DNA of 64,000 nt, taken from assembly GCF_022760805.1 (NCBI RefSeq), contig NZ_JAIVFL010000001.1, forward strand, positions 1,116,001 to 1,180,000. The letters run 5' to 3'. The translations under genes and the position numbers were made by a program. The first letter of the stretch is position 1, and every line of letters starts with the position of its first letter. The notes beneath the pieces are model-generated. The model made no database searches. It was not told the DNA's origin and saw only the letters and a list, made by a program, of their open reading frames with translations. The stretch comes from Candidatus Mycolicibacterium alkanivorans. Its GTDB lineage: Bacteria; Actinomycetota; Actinomycetes; Mycobacteriales; Mycobacteriaceae. Below are positions 29,645 to 42,143 of this stretch, in pieces.

Positions 29645-30693
29645 CCGACGCCTCGTCTCCCACCGTCGGCCGGGCCGTTGACTGGCAGTTCGCCGGCACC
29701 GTGGGCACCCGGCTGGTACGGCCCGGACCGCCCACCACCGATTACACCTGTCGGCAGGCCGTCGACGAACTGGCCACCGCCGCCCGCGCCGCCGAGCGCC
29801 CGGTGCGCGAGGTCACCAGGCTGGGCAACGACGACGCCGTGCCCGACGCCCGCGTCGTCGACCGGGAGCAGTGGATTCGCGCCGCCTCCGACTCGATGCG
29901 GGTGATGACCGGTGGCACCGATCGGCCGAGCAACCCGATCACCGGCCGCATCACCGGTGCCCAGACCGGCGCGGTGCTGGCGTTCGTGTCCTCGGGTATC
30001 CTCGGACAGTTCGACCCCTTCGCCACCGGGTCGCACCCCGGCGGCGAGCTGCTGCTGGTCTACCCGAATGTCATCGCCGTCGAGCGCCAGCTTCGGGTGT
30101 CGCCGTCCGACTTCCGGCTGTGGGTGTGCCTGCACGAAGTCACCCACCGGGTGCAGTTCAGCGCGAATCCCTGGCTGTCCCAACACATGTCGCGCGCATT
30201 GGGTGTGCTGACCTCCGACGCCGGCGACGACGTCGCCGCGGTCGTCGCGCGGCTGGCCGACTTCGTCAGGAAGCGCCGACGCGGCGCGCAGGACCCGAGC
30301 GAGGCCGGCATTCTCGGCTTCATGCGCGCGGTGCAGTCCGAACCGCAGCGCGAGGCGATGGACCAACTTCTCGTCCTCGGCACCCTGCTGGAGGGTCACG
30401 CCGATCACGTGATGGACGCCGTCGGACCCGCGGTCGTGCCCTCGGTGCAGACCATCCGGCAGCGCTTCGACCAGCGCCGCCAGCGTCACCAGCCACCGCT
30501 GCGGCGCCTGCTTCGCGCGCTGCTGGGCCTCGACGCCAAGATGAGCCAGTACACCCGCGGCAAGGCCTTCGTCGACCACGTGGTGACCCGGGTCGGTATG
30601 GACCGGTTCAACACCGTGTGGACGGGTCCGGACACGCTGCCGCTGCCCGACGAGATCGAAGACCCGCAGCGGTGGATCGACCGGGTGCTCTAG
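29641..30693 (+). CDS. DUF2342 zinc-metalloprotease-like protein (Rv3626c-like)
   Basis: 350 residues, same length as Rv3626c. The family is annotated as F420-biosynthesis-associated or zinc-dependent protease-like. The metal motif HEVTH (in CLHEVTHRVQFS) lies at ~165, followed by a helical C-terminal half with EGHADHVMDAVG supplying further ligands. No signal peptide. The ATG overlaps the carboxypeptidase stop (ATGA), and its 3' end overlaps tilS by 22 bp, so the three genes form an operon with tilS. The biochemical role is unproven. Confidence 0.9.
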   Translation: MTDASSPTVGRAVDWQFAGTVGTRLVRPGPPTTDYTCRQAVDELATAARAAERPVREVTRLGNDDAVPDARVVDREQWIRAASDSMRVMTGGTDRPSNPITGRITGAQTGAVLAFVSSGILGQFDPFATGSHPGGELLLVYPNVIAVERQLRVSPSDFRLWVCLHEVTHRVQFSANPWLSQHMSRALGVLTSDAGDDVAAVVARLADFVRKRRRGAQDPSEAGILGFMRAVQSEPQREAMDQLLVLGTLLEGHADHVMDAVGPAVVPSVQTIRQRFDQRRQRHQPPLRRLLRALLGLDAKMSQYTRGKAFVDHVVTRVGMDRFNTVWTGPDTLPLPDEIEDPQRWIDRVL

Positions 30694-31634
30694 CCCGGCT
30701 GCGGGTCGCGCTGGCCGGCTTCGCCGCAGAACACCTGCCTGAGGCAACGGGATGGTGCGCGGCCCTGTCCGGCGGTCCGGACTCGCTGGCGCTGACGGCG
30801 GCCGCCGCCGCGACGCTGCCCACCACCGCGCTGATCGTCGACCACGGCCTGCAGCCCGGCTCGGCCGAGGTCGCCGAGACCGCCCGGCGCAGCGCTCTCG
30901 AGCTGGGCTGCGTGGCAGCCCGGGTGCTGGCCGTCCGGGTCGGCACCGAGGGTGGGCCGGAGGCAGCGGCCCGAGCCGCCCGCTACGCCGCACTGGACGC
31001 TGCCCGAGGCGGCGCGCCGGTGCTGCTGGCCCATACCCTCGACGACCAGGCCGAGACCGTGCTGCTCGGCCTGGGCCGCGGCTCGGGCGCCCGGTCGATC
31101 GCCGGCATGCGGACCTGCGACCCGCCCTGGTACCGGCCCCTGCTGGGTGAACGGCGCAGCCTCACCCACGCCGTGTGTGCCGAGCTCGGGCTGACCCCGT
31201 GGGACGACCCGCACAACTCCGACCGGCGGTTCACCCGGGTACGGCTGCGCACCGAGGTGCTGCCGCTGCTCGAAGACGTTCTGGGCGGCGGAGTCGCCGA
31301 GGCGCTGGCCCGCACCGCGGCCGCCCTGCGGGAGGACACCGATGCCCTCGACGCGCTGGCCGACCGCACCCTCGGTGACGCCGAGGACGGGGCCAACGTC
31401 GCCGTTGCCACGCTGGTCGGTCTTCCCACTGCGGTACGCCGGCGGGTGATCCGGCGCTGGCTTCTCCGCGGTGGCGCCAGCGGGCTCACCGACAAGCAGA
31501 TCCGGGCGGTGGACGCGCTGGTCACGACGTGGCGAGGGCAGGGCGGGGTGGCAGTCGGCTCGGATCTGCGTCACCAGCGGCTGTTCGCCGGCCGGCGCGA
31601 CGGCAGGTTGGTGCTGTACTCCCAGCCCGTGTAA
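30672..31634 (+). CDS. tilS: tRNA(Ile)-lysidine synthetase
   Basis: Modifies the wobble C of tRNA-Ile(CAU) to lysidine using ATP and lysine. 320 residues; PP-loop SGGPDS at ~30, then HTLDDQAETVLLGLGRG and NSDRRFTRVRLR. GTG 30672 is selected since it gives MDRPGALARLR, matching the Rv3625c N-terminus MDRQSA; it overlaps the preceding gene by 22 bp. It is followed by hpt, an arrangement conserved across many bacteria (tilS-hpt-ftsH). Confidence 0.96.
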   Translation: MDRPGALARLRVALAGFAAEHLPEATGWCAALSGGPDSLALTAAAAATLPTTALIVDHGLQPGSAEVAETARRSALELGCVAARVLAVRVGTEGGPEAAARAARYAALDAARGGAPVLLAHTLDDQAETVLLGLGRGSGARSIAGMRTCDPPWYRPLLGERRSLTHAVCAELGLTPWDDPHNSDRRFTRVRLRTEVLPLLEDVLGGGVAEALARTAAALREDTDALDALADRTLGDAEDGANVAVATLVGLPTAVRRRVIRRWLLRGGASGLTDKQIRAVDALVTTWRGQGGVAVGSDLRHQRLFAGRRDGRLVLYSQPV

Positions 31635-31670
31635 TTGGTCGTCAGACCCCTGGCATGGCACAGTGTGCTC

Positions 31671-32240
31671 GTGTCGGTGCACGACCTGTACTCCGGGGAT
31701 ATCCAATCGGTCTTGTTGTCCCAAGAGCAGATTCAAGCCCGGACGGGGGAACTGGCGGCGCTCGTCGCACAGGATTACGCCGATGCCCTCAACGGGCAGG
31801 ACCTGTTGCTGGTCACCGTCCTCAAGGGTGCGGTGATGTTCGTCACCGACCTGGCCAGGGCAATTCCCCTGCCGACCCAGCTCGAGTTCATGGCGGTCAG
31901 CTCCTACGGCTCGTCGACCTCGTCGTCGGGTGTGGTGCGGATCCTCAAGGATCTCGACCGCGACATCCATGACCGTGACGTGCTGATCGTCGAGGACATC
32001 GTCGACTCCGGCCTGACCCTGTCGTGGCTGCTGCGCAACCTGGCCAGCCGCCATCCCCGGTCACTGCGGGTGTGCACGCTGCTGCGCAAACCCGACGCCG
32101 TGCGCGCCGATGTCGACATCAGCTACGTCGGCTTCGACATCCCCAACGAGTTCGTCGTCGGGTACGGCCTGGACTACGCCGAGCGTTATCGCGACCTGCC
32201 GTTCATCGGCACGCTGGACCCGAAGGTCTACCAGCACTAG
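31671..32240 (+). CDS. hpt: Hypoxanthine-guanine phosphoribosyltransferase
   Basis: Purine salvage enzyme using PRPP. About 189 residues. The PRPP-binding motif [11 protein letters not shown] is near residue 105; the flexible loop [14 protein letters not shown] and the C-terminal [12 protein letters not shown] are typical. GTG 31671 ([11 protein letters not shown]) is the likely start; upstream GTG/TTG codons back to 31635 are possible. The core is nearly identical to Rv3624c. Confidence 0.95.
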   Translation: MSVHDLYSGDIQSVLLSQEQIQARTGELAALVAQDYADALNGQDLLLVTVLKGAVMFVTDLARAIPLPTQLEFMAVSSYGSSTSSSGVVRILKDLDRDIHDRDVLIVEDIVDSGLTLSWLLRNLASRHPRSLRVCTLLRKPDAVRADVDISYVGFDIPNEFVVGYGLDYAERYRDLPFIGTLDPKVYQH

Positions 32241-32285
32241 GCCGTGTCCGCCGCACCGCGAGAAAAGCGGTTGTCTCCGTAACCC

Positions 32286-32993
32286 CTACCTCAGCTCCCA
32301 GACCGCGGTCACCGAGAAGCCGACCGTCTGCTGGCCGGGCCGCAGCGGCACCTCGGTGGCCATCGCGCCGCGCGGCATCGGCACCGGCGGCGGGCCACCG
32401 GTCGGGGCCTCACTGATCGAGATGATCTTGCCGAGCGACAGCCCGGAGAGCTGGGCGTACTGCTGGGCGCGGTCCCTGGCGTCGTTGAAGGCCCGCGCCC
32501 GTGCGTCGCTGACCAGTTTCGAGTCGTCCTCGATCGAGTAGCTCACCGAGTTCAGCCGGGTGGCGTCACCGCCGGCGCTGACGATGCTCGCCAGCACCTG
32601 TGAGGCGCTGTCCAGCTTGCGGATCTTGACCTGGATCGAGTTATTGGCGCGGTATCCCGTGATCGCCGAGTTGTCGCCGTATCGCGGCTGCAGGCTGACT
32701 CCGGTGGTGCTGATGTCCTTGGCGTCGATGCCGCTGGAGTCGAGCGCCATCAGCACGGCGTTCTGGCGGTCGTTGGTCTGGTTCATCGCAGTGGTGACGT
32801 CGGGCGCGACGGATTCGATGCTGACGTCGGCGGTCAGCGTGTCCGGAACGCCCGTCACCTCACCGGAACCGACGACGGTGACCTGCCGCGGGTTGGCGCC
32901 GACCGGGCCGGCGTTCGAGTCGCAGCCGCTCACCGCCGCGACGGCCACACTCGTCGCGAACACCACACTGATAAACCGTCGGGCGATCGACAT
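32286..32993 (-). CDS. lpqG: SIMPL/DUF541-domain lipoprotein (LpqG-like)
   Basis: 235 residues. The N-terminus MSIARRFISVVFATSVAVAA is a signal peptide followed by a lipobox ending in SGCDS, so the mature protein is anchored at Cys. The rest is the DUF541 (SIMPL) domain, with repeated VTVVGSGEVTGVPDTLTADV and YSIEDDSKLVSDARARAF. Matches Rv3623 in position and type. Start set at ATG 32993; a GTG at 33002 is possible. Convergent with hpt, 45 bp between stops. Confidence 0.9.
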   Translation of the reverse strand: MSIARRFISVVFATSVAVAAVSGCDSNAGPVGANPRQVTVVGSGEVTGVPDTLTADVSIESVAPDVTTAMNQTNDRQNAVLMALDSSGIDAKDISTTGVSLQPRYGDNSAITGYRANNSIQVKIRKLDSASQVLASIVSAGGDATRLNSVSYSIEDDSKLVSDARARAFNDARDRAQQYAQLSGLSLGKIISISEAPTGGPPPVPMPRGAMATEVPLRPGQQTVGFSVTAVWELR

Positions 32994-33040
32994 GTCTGCC
33001 ACCGTAGCGCGCGGCCCGGCAGTCGCCGGTCTGAGTCGTC

Positions 33041-33240
33041 GAAAAGCGCTGGGACGGTGATGGTTTGGGTCACCGGACGGCCGAGGATGTGCCAGTCGCG
33101 GTCGAAACAGCGGTACCAGTTGAGCGGCCCGGTGAACCCGGTGCGGGTGAACTCGCTCCGCCGCAGATCCGGCGGAACGCGTCGGTGGGCGGTGTCAACC
33201 CGCAACCGAACCCCGTCGACGTCGACTAACCGTTCGGTCG
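33041..33240 (-). pseudogene. Epoxide hydrolase remnant (ephA position)
   Basis: Two pieces of an alpha/beta-hydrolase epoxide hydrolase are fused in one short frame. The N-terminal strand TERLVDVDGVRLRVDTA is directly followed by the later segment SEFTRTGFTGPLNWYRCFD and ITVPALF, and then the homology stops. The catalytic nucleophile region and the C-terminal His are missing, so this is dead. M. tuberculosis carries ephA (Rv3617) between lpqG and ftsH, exactly this interval. Confidence 0.7.
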
Positions 33241-33425
33241 GAGCGCCCGCGGTGTCGGCCAAGCACAGCTTCGGATCGGCCGGAAAGGGGCGTTTCACCG
33301 CACAGCGAACGAGAACCAAACGCTGACGGAAACCATCAGGCCACTTCCGCACGTTGGTCTCGCGGTAGCCTGAACTATTCCAGCTGCGCATATCGGAAGG
33401 ACCGGGCCGACGACGGCCGATGTAG

Positions 33426-35729
<2,304 letters not shown>

Positions 35730-35747
35730 TTGACGAACGGAGCTTCC

Positions 35748-36350
35748 ATGGCGCAGCCGACCTCGGTCACACTCGAGACTCCGGTGTTCGACCAGGCCCG
35801 CGCTGAGGCGGCGGTCCGGGAACTACTGCTGGCGGTCGGGGAGAACCCCGAACGGCAGGGTCTGCAGGACACCCCGGCTCGCGTCGCACGCGCGTTCCGG
35901 GAGATGTTCGCCGGCCTGTACACCGACCCGGATGCCGTCCTGGAGATCACGTTCGACGAGCAGCACGACGAACTGGTTCTGGTCAAGCAGATCCCGATGT
36001 ACTCCACCTGCGAGCACCACCTGGTCGCCTTCCACGGGTTCGCGCACGTCGGCTACATCCCCGGTGAGGACGGCCGGGTCACCGGCCTGTCGAAGCTGGC
36101 CCGGGTGGTCGACCTCTACGCCAAGCGCCCGCAGCTGCAGGAGCGCCTGACCGGTCAGATCGCCGACGCGGTGGTGCGCAAGCTCAAGCCGCGCGGAGTC
36201 ATCGTGGTGGTCGAGGCCGAGCACCTCTGCATGGCGATGCGCGGTGTCCGCAAGCCCGGTGCCGTCACCACGACGTCAGCGGTGCGCGGACAGTTCAAGA
36301 CCGACAAGGCATCGCGAGCCGAGGCGCTGGAACTCATTCTGCGCAAGTGA
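35748..36350 (+). CDS. folE: GTP cyclohydrolase I
   Basis: First committed step of folate synthesis: GTP to dihydroneopterin triphosphate. 200 residues; zinc ligands in [12 protein letters not shown] and [11 protein letters not shown], and the conserved [19 protein letters not shown] 35748 follows CGGAGC about 6 bp upstream. Its stop overlaps the folP GTG by 4 bp (GTGA). The order folE-folP-folB-folK matches Rv3609c-Rv3606c. Confidence 0.97.
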   Translation: MAQPTSVTLETPVFDQARAEAAVRELLLAVGENPERQGLQDTPARVARAFREMFAGLYTDPDAVLEITFDEQHDELVLVKQIPMYSTCEHHLVAFHGFAHVGYIPGEDGRVTGLSKLARVVDLYAKRPQLQERLTGQIADAVVRKLKPRGVIVVVEAEHLCMAMRGVRKPGAVTTTSAVRGQFKTDKASRAEALELILRK

Positions 36351-37174
36351 AATCCATCCCGGTGCAAGTGATGGGGGTCGTCAACGTCACCGATGACTCC
36401 TTCTCCGACGGTGGGCGCTATCTCGACCCGGTCCGTGCGGTTGAGCACGGCGTCCGGCTGGCCGCCCTCGGGGCGGCGATCGTCGACGTCGGCGGGGAGT
36501 CCACCCGCCCCGGCGCCGTGCGGGTCGATCCGGGAGTCGAGACGACCAGGGTTCTTCCGGTCGTGAAAGAACTTGCCGCCCAAGGAATTACCGTCAGCAT
36601 CGACACCATGCATGCCGCCGTCGCAGCCGCGGCGCTGGAGAACGGGGCCAGCATCGTCAACGACGTTTCCGGCGGTCGCGCCGATCCGGCGATGGCGCCG
36701 CTACTCGCCGACGCTAAGGTGCCGTGGGTGATGATGCACTGGCGCTCGGTCGGGGCGGATCAGCCGCACGCCGTGCCGGACTACCACGACGTGGTGAGGC
36801 AGGTGCGCGACGAACTGCTCGCCAGCGTCGACGCCGCGCTGGCCGCCGGGGTCGACCAGGCCAACGTGATCATCGACCCGGGTCTGGGTTTCGCCAAGAC
36901 AGCGCAACACAATTGGGCCCTGCTGCATGCGTTGCCGCAGTTCGTCGCCACCGGCATCCCAGTGCTCGTCGGGGCGTCGCGTAAACGGTTTCTCGGCACT
37001 CTGCTGGCCGATGCCGACGGCACGCCGCGACCGCCGGACGGGCGCGAGACCGCCACCGCGGTCGTCTCGGCACTGGCCGCGCGGGGCGGTGCGTGGGGGG
37101 TCCGGGTGCACGACGTGCAGGCCAGTGTGGACGCGCTCAAAGTCGTTGCGGCCTGGGAGGGCAGCGATGGCTGA
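36347..37174 (+). CDS. folP1: Dihydropteroate synthase
   Basis: Condenses dihydropterin pyrophosphate with p-aminobenzoate; the sulfonamide target. 275 residues. Motifs [35 protein letters not shown]-type ([12 protein letters not shown]), [14 protein letters not shown] and [10 protein letters not shown] cover the pterin and pABA sites. GTG 36347 overlaps the folE stop. The gene overlaps folB by 8 bp. Confidence 0.97.
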   Translation: MKSIPVQVMGVVNVTDDSFSDGGRYLDPVRAVEHGVRLAALGAAIVDVGGESTRPGAVRVDPGVETTRVLPVVKELAAQGITVSIDTMHAAVAAAALENGASIVNDVSGGRADPAMAPLLADAKVPWVMMHWRSVGADQPHAVPDYHDVVRQVRDELLASVDAALAAGVDQANVIIDPGLGFAKTAQHNWALLHALPQFVATGIPVLVGASRKRFLGTLLADADGTPRPPDGRETATAVVSALAARGGAWGVRVHDVQASVDALKVVAAWEGSDG

Positions 37175-37568
37175 TCGCATCGAGCTGCGCGGCCTGACGG
37201 TGCGCGGCAACCACGGCGTCTTCGACCACGAGCGGCGCGATGGGCAGGACTTCGTCATCGACATCACGGTGTGGATCGACCTCGCCGATGCAGCCGCCAG
37301 CGACGACCTCGCCGACACCTACGACTACGGAGTCCTGGCCCAGCGGGCGGCCGCCGTGGTGGGCGGCCCGGCGTGCAATCTGATCGAGACCGTCGCCGCC
37401 GAGATCGCCGAGGACGTCATGACCGACCAGCGGGTGCACGCCGTCGAAGTGGTGGTGCACAAGCCGCAGGCCCCGATTCCGTTGTCCTTCTCCGACGTTG
37501 CCGTCGCCGCACGCCGCTCGCGCCGCGGCGGCCGCGGACAGGTCGTTCCGGCCGGTGGTGCCACATGA
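37167..37568 (+). CDS. folB: Dihydroneopterin aldolase
   Basis: 133 residues, the small octameric aldolase that makes 6-hydroxymethyl-dihydropterin. Conserved [28 protein letters not shown] and [14 protein letters not shown], with the catalytic Lys in [14 protein letters not shown] 37167 has GGGAGGGC 6-12 bp upstream. The stop overlaps the folK ATG by 4 bp. Confidence 0.96.
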   Translation: MADRIELRGLTVRGNHGVFDHERRDGQDFVIDITVWIDLADAAASDDLADTYDYGVLAQRAAAVVGGPACNLIETVAAEIAEDVMTDQRVHAVEVVVHKPQAPIPLSFSDVAVAARRSRRGGRGQVVPAGGAT

Positions 37569-38113
37569 CGCGGGTGGTGCTCTCGATCGGCTCCAACGTC
37601 GGTGACCGGCTGGCGCGCCTGCAGTCCGCGGTCGACGGGCTCGGCGGCTCGGTGCGCGCCCTGTCGCCGATCTACGAGACCGACGCGTGGGGCGGTGTCG
37701 AGCAGGGCCCGTTCCTCAACGCCATCGTCGTCGCCGACGACCCGAACCTCGACGGGCCCGGCTGGTTGCGGCGGGCGCATGCGCTCGAGCAGGCCAACGA
37801 CCGGGTCCGTGGACAGAAGTGGGGGCCGCGCACCCTCGACGTCGACCTGGTCTGCTGCCACGACGGGGACACCGAGGTGTTCTCCCGCGACGAGGGGCTG
37901 ACCCTGCCTCATCCTCTCGCCCATCTGCGGGCGTTCGTCATGATCCCCTGGCTGGCCGTCGACCCCGAGGCCTCGCTCACGGTGGTGGGTGAGAGCCGGC
38001 CAGTCGAGCGTCTGCTCGCCGAACTGGAGCCCGCCGACCGCGACGGTGTCCGGCTGACCGGCCTGCTGCTGAACCTTCCCGACCCTCCCGTTTACGAAGC
38101 CCACGAGGGCTGA
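37565..38113 (+). CDS. folK: 6-hydroxymethyl-dihydropterin pyrophosphokinase
   Basis: Transfers pyrophosphate from ATP to the pterin before folP. 182 residues. Contains [13 protein letters not shown], the metal/ATP motif [14 protein letters not shown] and [16 protein letters not shown]. The ATG overlaps folB (ATGA) and its TGA shares a base with the next ATG (TGATG), so translation is coupled on both sides. Confidence 0.96.
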   Translation: MTRVVLSIGSNVGDRLARLQSAVDGLGGSVRALSPIYETDAWGGVEQGPFLNAIVVADDPNLDGPGWLRRAHALEQANDRVRGQKWGPRTLDVDLVCCHDGDTEVFSRDEGLTLPHPLAHLRAFVMIPWLAVDPEASLTVVGESRPVERLLAELEPADRDGVRLTGLLLNLPDPPVYEAHEG

Positions 38114-38589
38114 TGGGACCCACACGCAAACGCGACCTGACGGCCGCGGTCGCCGGGGTCGCGGTCCTGGCCTACCTGCTGGTGCACCTGCTCTACCGCT
38201 ACTTCCCGCCGATCACGGTGTGGACCGGACTCTCGCTGCTGGCCGTCGCCGCCATCGAGGCCGCTTGGGGGGTGTCGGTGCGGGCCAAGATCCGCGAGGG
38301 TGAGATCGGCGTCGGCGGCGGGCGGCTGCACCCGCTGGCCGTGGCGCGCAGCGTCGTGGTGGCCAAGGCCTCAGCCTGGGTTGGTGCGCTGATGCTCGGC
38401 TGGTGGATCGGGGTGCTGGTGTACCTTTTGCCGCGCCGGGTCGAGCTGCGGGTGGCTGGTGCCGACACCCCTGGCGCGGCGGTGGCCGCGATCAGCGCGC
38501 TGGCCCTGGTGGCCGCGGCGCTGTGGTTGCAGCACTGCTGCAAGTCCCCCGGGGAATCGACCGACAACGGCGAAGCCGCTCCGGAGTGA
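38113..38589 (+). CDS. DUF3180 membrane protein (Rv3605c-like)
   Basis: 158 residues with four predicted membrane helices (about 10-28, 36-54, 82-105 and 118-140). The family is conserved immediately after folK in mycobacteria and other actinobacteria, but its function is unknown. Translationally coupled to folK through the TGATG overlap. A cytoplasmic loop contains KIREGEIGVGGGRLHPLA. Confidence 0.9.
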   Translation: MGPTRKRDLTAAVAGVAVLAYLLVHLLYRYFPPITVWTGLSLLAVAAIEAAWGVSVRAKIREGEIGVGGGRLHPLAVARSVVVAKASAWVGALMLGWWIGVLVYLLPRRVELRVAGADTPGAAVAAISALALVAAALWLQHCCKSPGESTDNGEAAPE

Positions 38590-38652
38590 CGCGCTGCGAA
38601 TCGCCGCAGTTCAACGACACGCGCAGCGACGACGCGCGGGTACAGTCAGCCC

Positions 38653-39750
38653 ATGACCGTTCTGTCCCGCGGCGCCCGTAACAGGCGCGGCCGCAGGCCG
38701 GGTTGGCTGCTCTTGACGACGTTGCTAGTCCTGGCCATCGTGGCCAGTTCCGCGCTGGTGTTCACCAACGAGGTCGAGCTGCTCAAGCTGGCGGTCATCC
38801 TCTCGCTGTGGGCGGCTGTGATTGCGGCGTTCGTGTCGGTCATCTACCGCCGGCAAAGCGATGTCGACGCGGCCAGGGCGCGCGACCTCAAGCTGGTCTA
38901 CGACCTGCAGCTGGATCGCGAGATCTCTGCGCGGCGCGAGTACGAGCTGTCTGTCGAGACCCACCTGCGTCGCGAGCTGGCGTCCGAATTGCGCGCGCAG
39001 GCCGCCGACGAGGTGGCCGCCCTGCGCGCCGAGCTGGCGGCGTTGCGCGCGAACCTGGAGATTCTCTTCGACGCCGACCTCGGCGATCGCCCGGCGCTCG
39101 AGGGTGATCGGGTGGCCGCCGGCTACGGCGACTGGACCCGTGACACCGCCACCATGCCGCCCACCCCGGGCCGCGTCGAAAGTAGCCGCATCACGCCGGT
39201 CACCGAGGAGGACAGCACCGGCGACACCGCGGAGAACCCGATCATCGACGTCCCCGAGGAACCACTGGCTCCGCCGCAGCCGCCGCAGCAGCGGTACGGT
39301 CCGCCGCCTCCGCGCAGGCGTCACACCGAGGACCAGCCGTACCTCGAAACCGACTACCGCGGCTCGCACCGGCGGTCCTTGGAAAATCCGGAGAACGGCG
39401 AACGCCTGCCGGCACCCGAGCCACCTTTCGCGCCGCCGCCACCACAGCGTCCCGAACCGCAACCGGTCACCGTCTCGGCGCCCGAGCCCGAGCCCGAGCC
39501 CGAGCCGGCTGCCCCGCGGCCCCGCCACGTGGTGGAGGCACCGGGAAACGGCCAGTCCGCGCCGGCCATGACGAGCCCGCCGTCTCCGCCGCCCCCCGCA
39601 CCGCGCCATCGCGGCGCGGAGACCGCGACAGAGCCGGACGAGGGTTCGGGAGGTCTGCACGCCGGCGGCCAGTCCGTTGGCGATCTGCTGGCGCGCCTGC
39701 AGGCGAACGGGACAGGCGGCGGTGGCCGTCGCCGCAGGCGCGAGGACTAG
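38653..39750 (+). CDS. Pro-rich membrane-anchored protein, DUF6779-like (Rv3604c-like)
   Basis: 365 residues: two N-terminal membrane helices (about 17-37 and 44-65), a charged coiled-coil-like stretch (~70-140, rich in Arg/Glu/Ala), then a disordered Pro-rich tail containing a PEPEPEPEP run. The Rv3604c homologue occupies the same place. No enzymatic motif. The topology suggests an envelope or division-associated scaffold, which is only inference. It follows DUF3180 by 63 bp. Confidence 0.88.
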   Translation: MTVLSRGARNRRGRRPGWLLLTTLLVLAIVASSALVFTNEVELLKLAVILSLWAAVIAAFVSVIYRRQSDVDAARARDLKLVYDLQLDREISARREYELSVETHLRRELASELRAQAADEVAALRAELAALRANLEILFDADLGDRPALEGDRVAAGYGDWTRDTATMPPTPGRVESSRITPVTEEDSTGDTAENPIIDVPEEPLAPPQPPQQRYGPPPPRRRHTEDQPYLETDYRGSHRRSLENPENGERLPAPEPPFAPPPPQRPEPQPVTVSAPEPEPEPEPAAPRPRHVVEAPGNGQSAPAMTSPPSPPPPAPRHRGAETATEPDEGSGGLHAGGQSVGDLLARLQANGTGGGGRRRRRED

Positions 39751-39857
39751 GGCGGACCGGCCGCCGCGCGGCACGGCGGTAAAGTTGTCCCGACCGTCCG
39801 GTACCGGCATAGCAGGACCGGAACGAAACACTCATCGACGTCAGCGAGGTCGTCTAC

Positions 39858-40796
39858 GTGGGGACCCCCAATGGCTTGCGCCCGGCACGGCTCAAGGTGG
39901 GCATCATCTCCGCCGGCCGGGTCGGCACTGCGCTGGGCGTTGCGCTGGAACGCGCCGACCATGTGGTGGTGGCGTGTAGCGCCATCTCGAACACCTCTCG
40001 CCGGCTGGCCGAGCGCCGGCTGCCCGACACCCCGGTGCTGCCGGTTCCCGACGTCGCCGACAGTGCCGAGCTGCTGCTCCTGACGGTGCCGGACGTCGAG
40101 CTGGCCGGGCTGGTCAACGGCCTGGCGGCGACGGGCTGCGTGCGCCGCGGGACCATCGTGGTGCACACCTCCGGCGCCAACGGCATCGGCATCCTGGCTC
40201 CGCTGACCACACGGGGGTGCATCCCGCTGGCGATTCATCCGGCGATGACGTTCACCGGCTCCGACGAGGACGTCGCCCGGCTGGCCGACACCTGCTTCGG
40301 CATCACAGCGGCCGACGAGATCGGCTACGCCGTCGCCCAGTCGCTGGTGCTGGAGATTGGCGGCGAACCGTTCGGCGTCCGCGAGGATGCGCGCACGCTC
40401 TATCACGCCGCACTGGCCCATGCCAGCAACCACATCGTCACGGTGGTCGCCGACGCACTCGACGCCCTGCGCGCGGCCCTGTCCGGTCAGGAACTTCTGG
40501 GCCAGGAACTCATCGGCGACGGACCCGGTGGGCTGGCCGAACGGATCATCGGCCCGCTGGCCCGTGCCGCACTGGAGAACACCCTCCAGCGTGGGCAGGC
40601 GGCGCTCACCGGGCCGGTTGCCCGCGGTGACGCCACGGCCGTCGCCGGCCACCTGGTCGCGCTCGGTGAGGTGGATTCCGAACTGGCACAAGGATATTGC
40701 GCGAACTCTTTGCGTACGGCGCAACGTTCGCACGCCCCCGAGGAGGTCTTTGCGGTGTTGGCGGACTGGTCGGCCGACCGAGGACGGCCACAGTGA
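39858..40796 (+). CDS. Rossmann-like DUF2520 protein (Rv3603c-like)
   Basis: About 312 residues. The N-terminal NAD(P)-binding fold ([17 protein letters not shown]) is followed by [14 protein letters not shown] and IHPAMTFTG and a C-terminal helical DUF2520 domain, resembling ketopantoate reductase/ProC-type dehydrogenases. It sits directly before panC with a GTGA overlap, so a role in pantothenate synthesis (ketopantoate reduction) is an obvious guess but unproven. Start GTG 39858 is tentative. Confidence 0.88.
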   Translation: MGTPNGLRPARLKVGIISAGRVGTALGVALERADHVVVACSAISNTSRRLAERRLPDTPVLPVPDVADSAELLLLTVPDVELAGLVNGLAATGCVRRGTIVVHTSGANGIGILAPLTTRGCIPLAIHPAMTFTGSDEDVARLADTCFGITAADEIGYAVAQSLVLEIGGEPFGVREDARTLYHAALAHASNHIVTVVADALDALRAALSGQELLGQELIGDGPGGLAERIIGPLARAALENTLQRGQAALTGPVARGDATAVAGHLVALGEVDSELAQGYCANSLRTAQRSHAPEEVFAVLADWSADRGRPQ

Positions 40797-41725
40797 GCAA
40801 GGCGGCGCCGCAGTTCAGCGCCGGACAGCTCAACGTTTATCCGACCCCCCAGTCGGTGTCGGACGTCACGCGGGCGTTGCGCCACACCGGGCGCAGGGTC
40901 ATGCTCGTGCCGACCATGGGGGCGCTTCACGAGGGTCACCTGGCGTTGGTCCGCGCAGCCAAGCGGGCACCCGGTGCGGTGGTCGTGGTGTCGATCTTCG
41001 TCAACCCGCTGCAGTTCGGGGCCAACGAGGACCTCGATGCCTACCCGCGCACCCTGGACGCCGATCTCGAGCTGCTGCGCGGCGAGGGCGTCGAGGTGGT
41101 GTTCACCCCGACCGCCTCGGCGATGCACCCTGACGGCTTCCGGACCACCGTGCACCCCGGACCGTTGGGGTCTGAACTCGAAGGCGCTTCCCGCCCAACC
41201 CATTTCGCCGGCATGCTGACCGTGGTGCTGAAGTTGCTGCAGATCGTCCGGCCGGACCGGGCGTTCTTCGGTGAAAAGGATTACCAGCAGTTGGTTCTGA
41301 TCCGTCAGATGGTGGCCGACCTCAACGTCGACGTGCGGATCGTCGGCGTGCCGACGGTGCGCGAGTCCGACGGGCTGGCGATGTCGTCGCGCAACCGCTA
41401 TTTGAACCCCGAGGATCGTGAGCAGGCCTGCGCGTTGTCCTCGGCACTGCTGGCCGGCATGTACGCCGCATCCGGGGGGCCCGGGCCCGCTCTCGACGCA
41501 GCTCGCGCCGTCCTCGACGAGGTGCCTGCCATCGAGGTGGACTACCTCGAGGTACGGGGTCCGCAATTGGAGCCGGCTCCGTCGTACGGCCCGGCTCGCA
41601 TGCTGATCGCAGCACGCCTGGGCGGTACCCGTCTGCTGGACAACATCGCCGTCGACCTGTCCACCAATGAGGCCCCGCCGGGCGTCGGCCGCGGCGACCA
41701 TCACGACATAACCTGGAGAAACTGA
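40793..41725 (+). CDS. panC: Pantothenate synthetase
   Basis: ATP-dependent joining of pantoate and beta-alanine. 310 residues; class I-like HxGH motif in [37 protein letters not shown] and the late SSRNRYL. GTG 40793 overlaps the previous stop (GTGA) and gives a length matching Rv3602c. The TGA is immediately reused by the panD ATG (TGATG). Confidence 0.97.
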   Translation: MSKAAPQFSAGQLNVYPTPQSVSDVTRALRHTGRRVMLVPTMGALHEGHLALVRAAKRAPGAVVVVSIFVNPLQFGANEDLDAYPRTLDADLELLRGEGVEVVFTPTASAMHPDGFRTTVHPGPLGSELEGASRPTHFAGMLTVVLKLLQIVRPDRAFFGEKDYQQLVLIRQMVADLNVDVRIVGVPTVRESDGLAMSSRNRYLNPEDREQACALSSALLAGMYAASGGPGPALDAARAVLDEVPAIEVDYLEVRGPQLEPAPSYGPARMLIAARLGGTRLLDNIAVDLSTNEAPPGVGRGDHHDITWRN

Positions 41726-42141
41726 TGTTGCGGACGATGCTGAAGTCCAAGATCCATCGTGCGACGGTGACGCATGCCGACCTGCACTACGTCGGCTCGG
41801 TGACCATCGATGCCGACCTGATGGAGGCGGCGGACCTGGTCGAGGGCGAGCAGGTCACGATCGTCGACATCGACAACGGCAACCGGCTGGTGACGTACGC
41901 GATCACCGGACAGCGAGGCTCGGGCGTCATCGGGATCAATGGAGCCGCAGCGCATCTGGTCCACCCGGGTGACCTGGTGATCCTGATCGCCTACGGCGCG
42001 ATGGACGACGCGGAGGCGCGCCGGTACCGCCCGCGGGTGGTGTTCGTCGACGCCGACAACCGGCAGATCGATCTCGGCGACGACCCGGCCCGCGTCCCCG
42101 ACGACGCCGCCGGCCTGCTCGACCCGCGGATTGTGCGGTAA
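41725..42141 (+). CDS. panD: Aspartate 1-decarboxylase proenzyme
   Basis: 138 residues. Self-processing pyruvoyl enzyme making beta-alanine; the Gly-Ser cleavage site is in HYVGSVTID (Ser25). The core ends with [19 protein letters not shown]. Coupled to panC. The C-terminal tail is of mycobacterial type and is the region where pyrazinamide-linked changes occur in M. tuberculosis PanD. Confidence 0.97.
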   Translation: MLRTMLKSKIHRATVTHADLHYVGSVTIDADLMEAADLVEGEQVTIVDIDNGNRLVTYAITGQRGSGVIGINGAAAHLVHPGDLVILIAYGAMDDAEARRYRPRVVFVDADNRQIDLGDDPARVPDDAAGLLDPRIVR

Positions 42142-42143
42142 CC

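Noticed and set aside
39478..39510. PEPEPEPEP-coding repeat as a mobile or regulatory repeat
   Set aside because: It is an in-frame low-complexity part of the Pro-rich tail of the Rv3604c-like protein.
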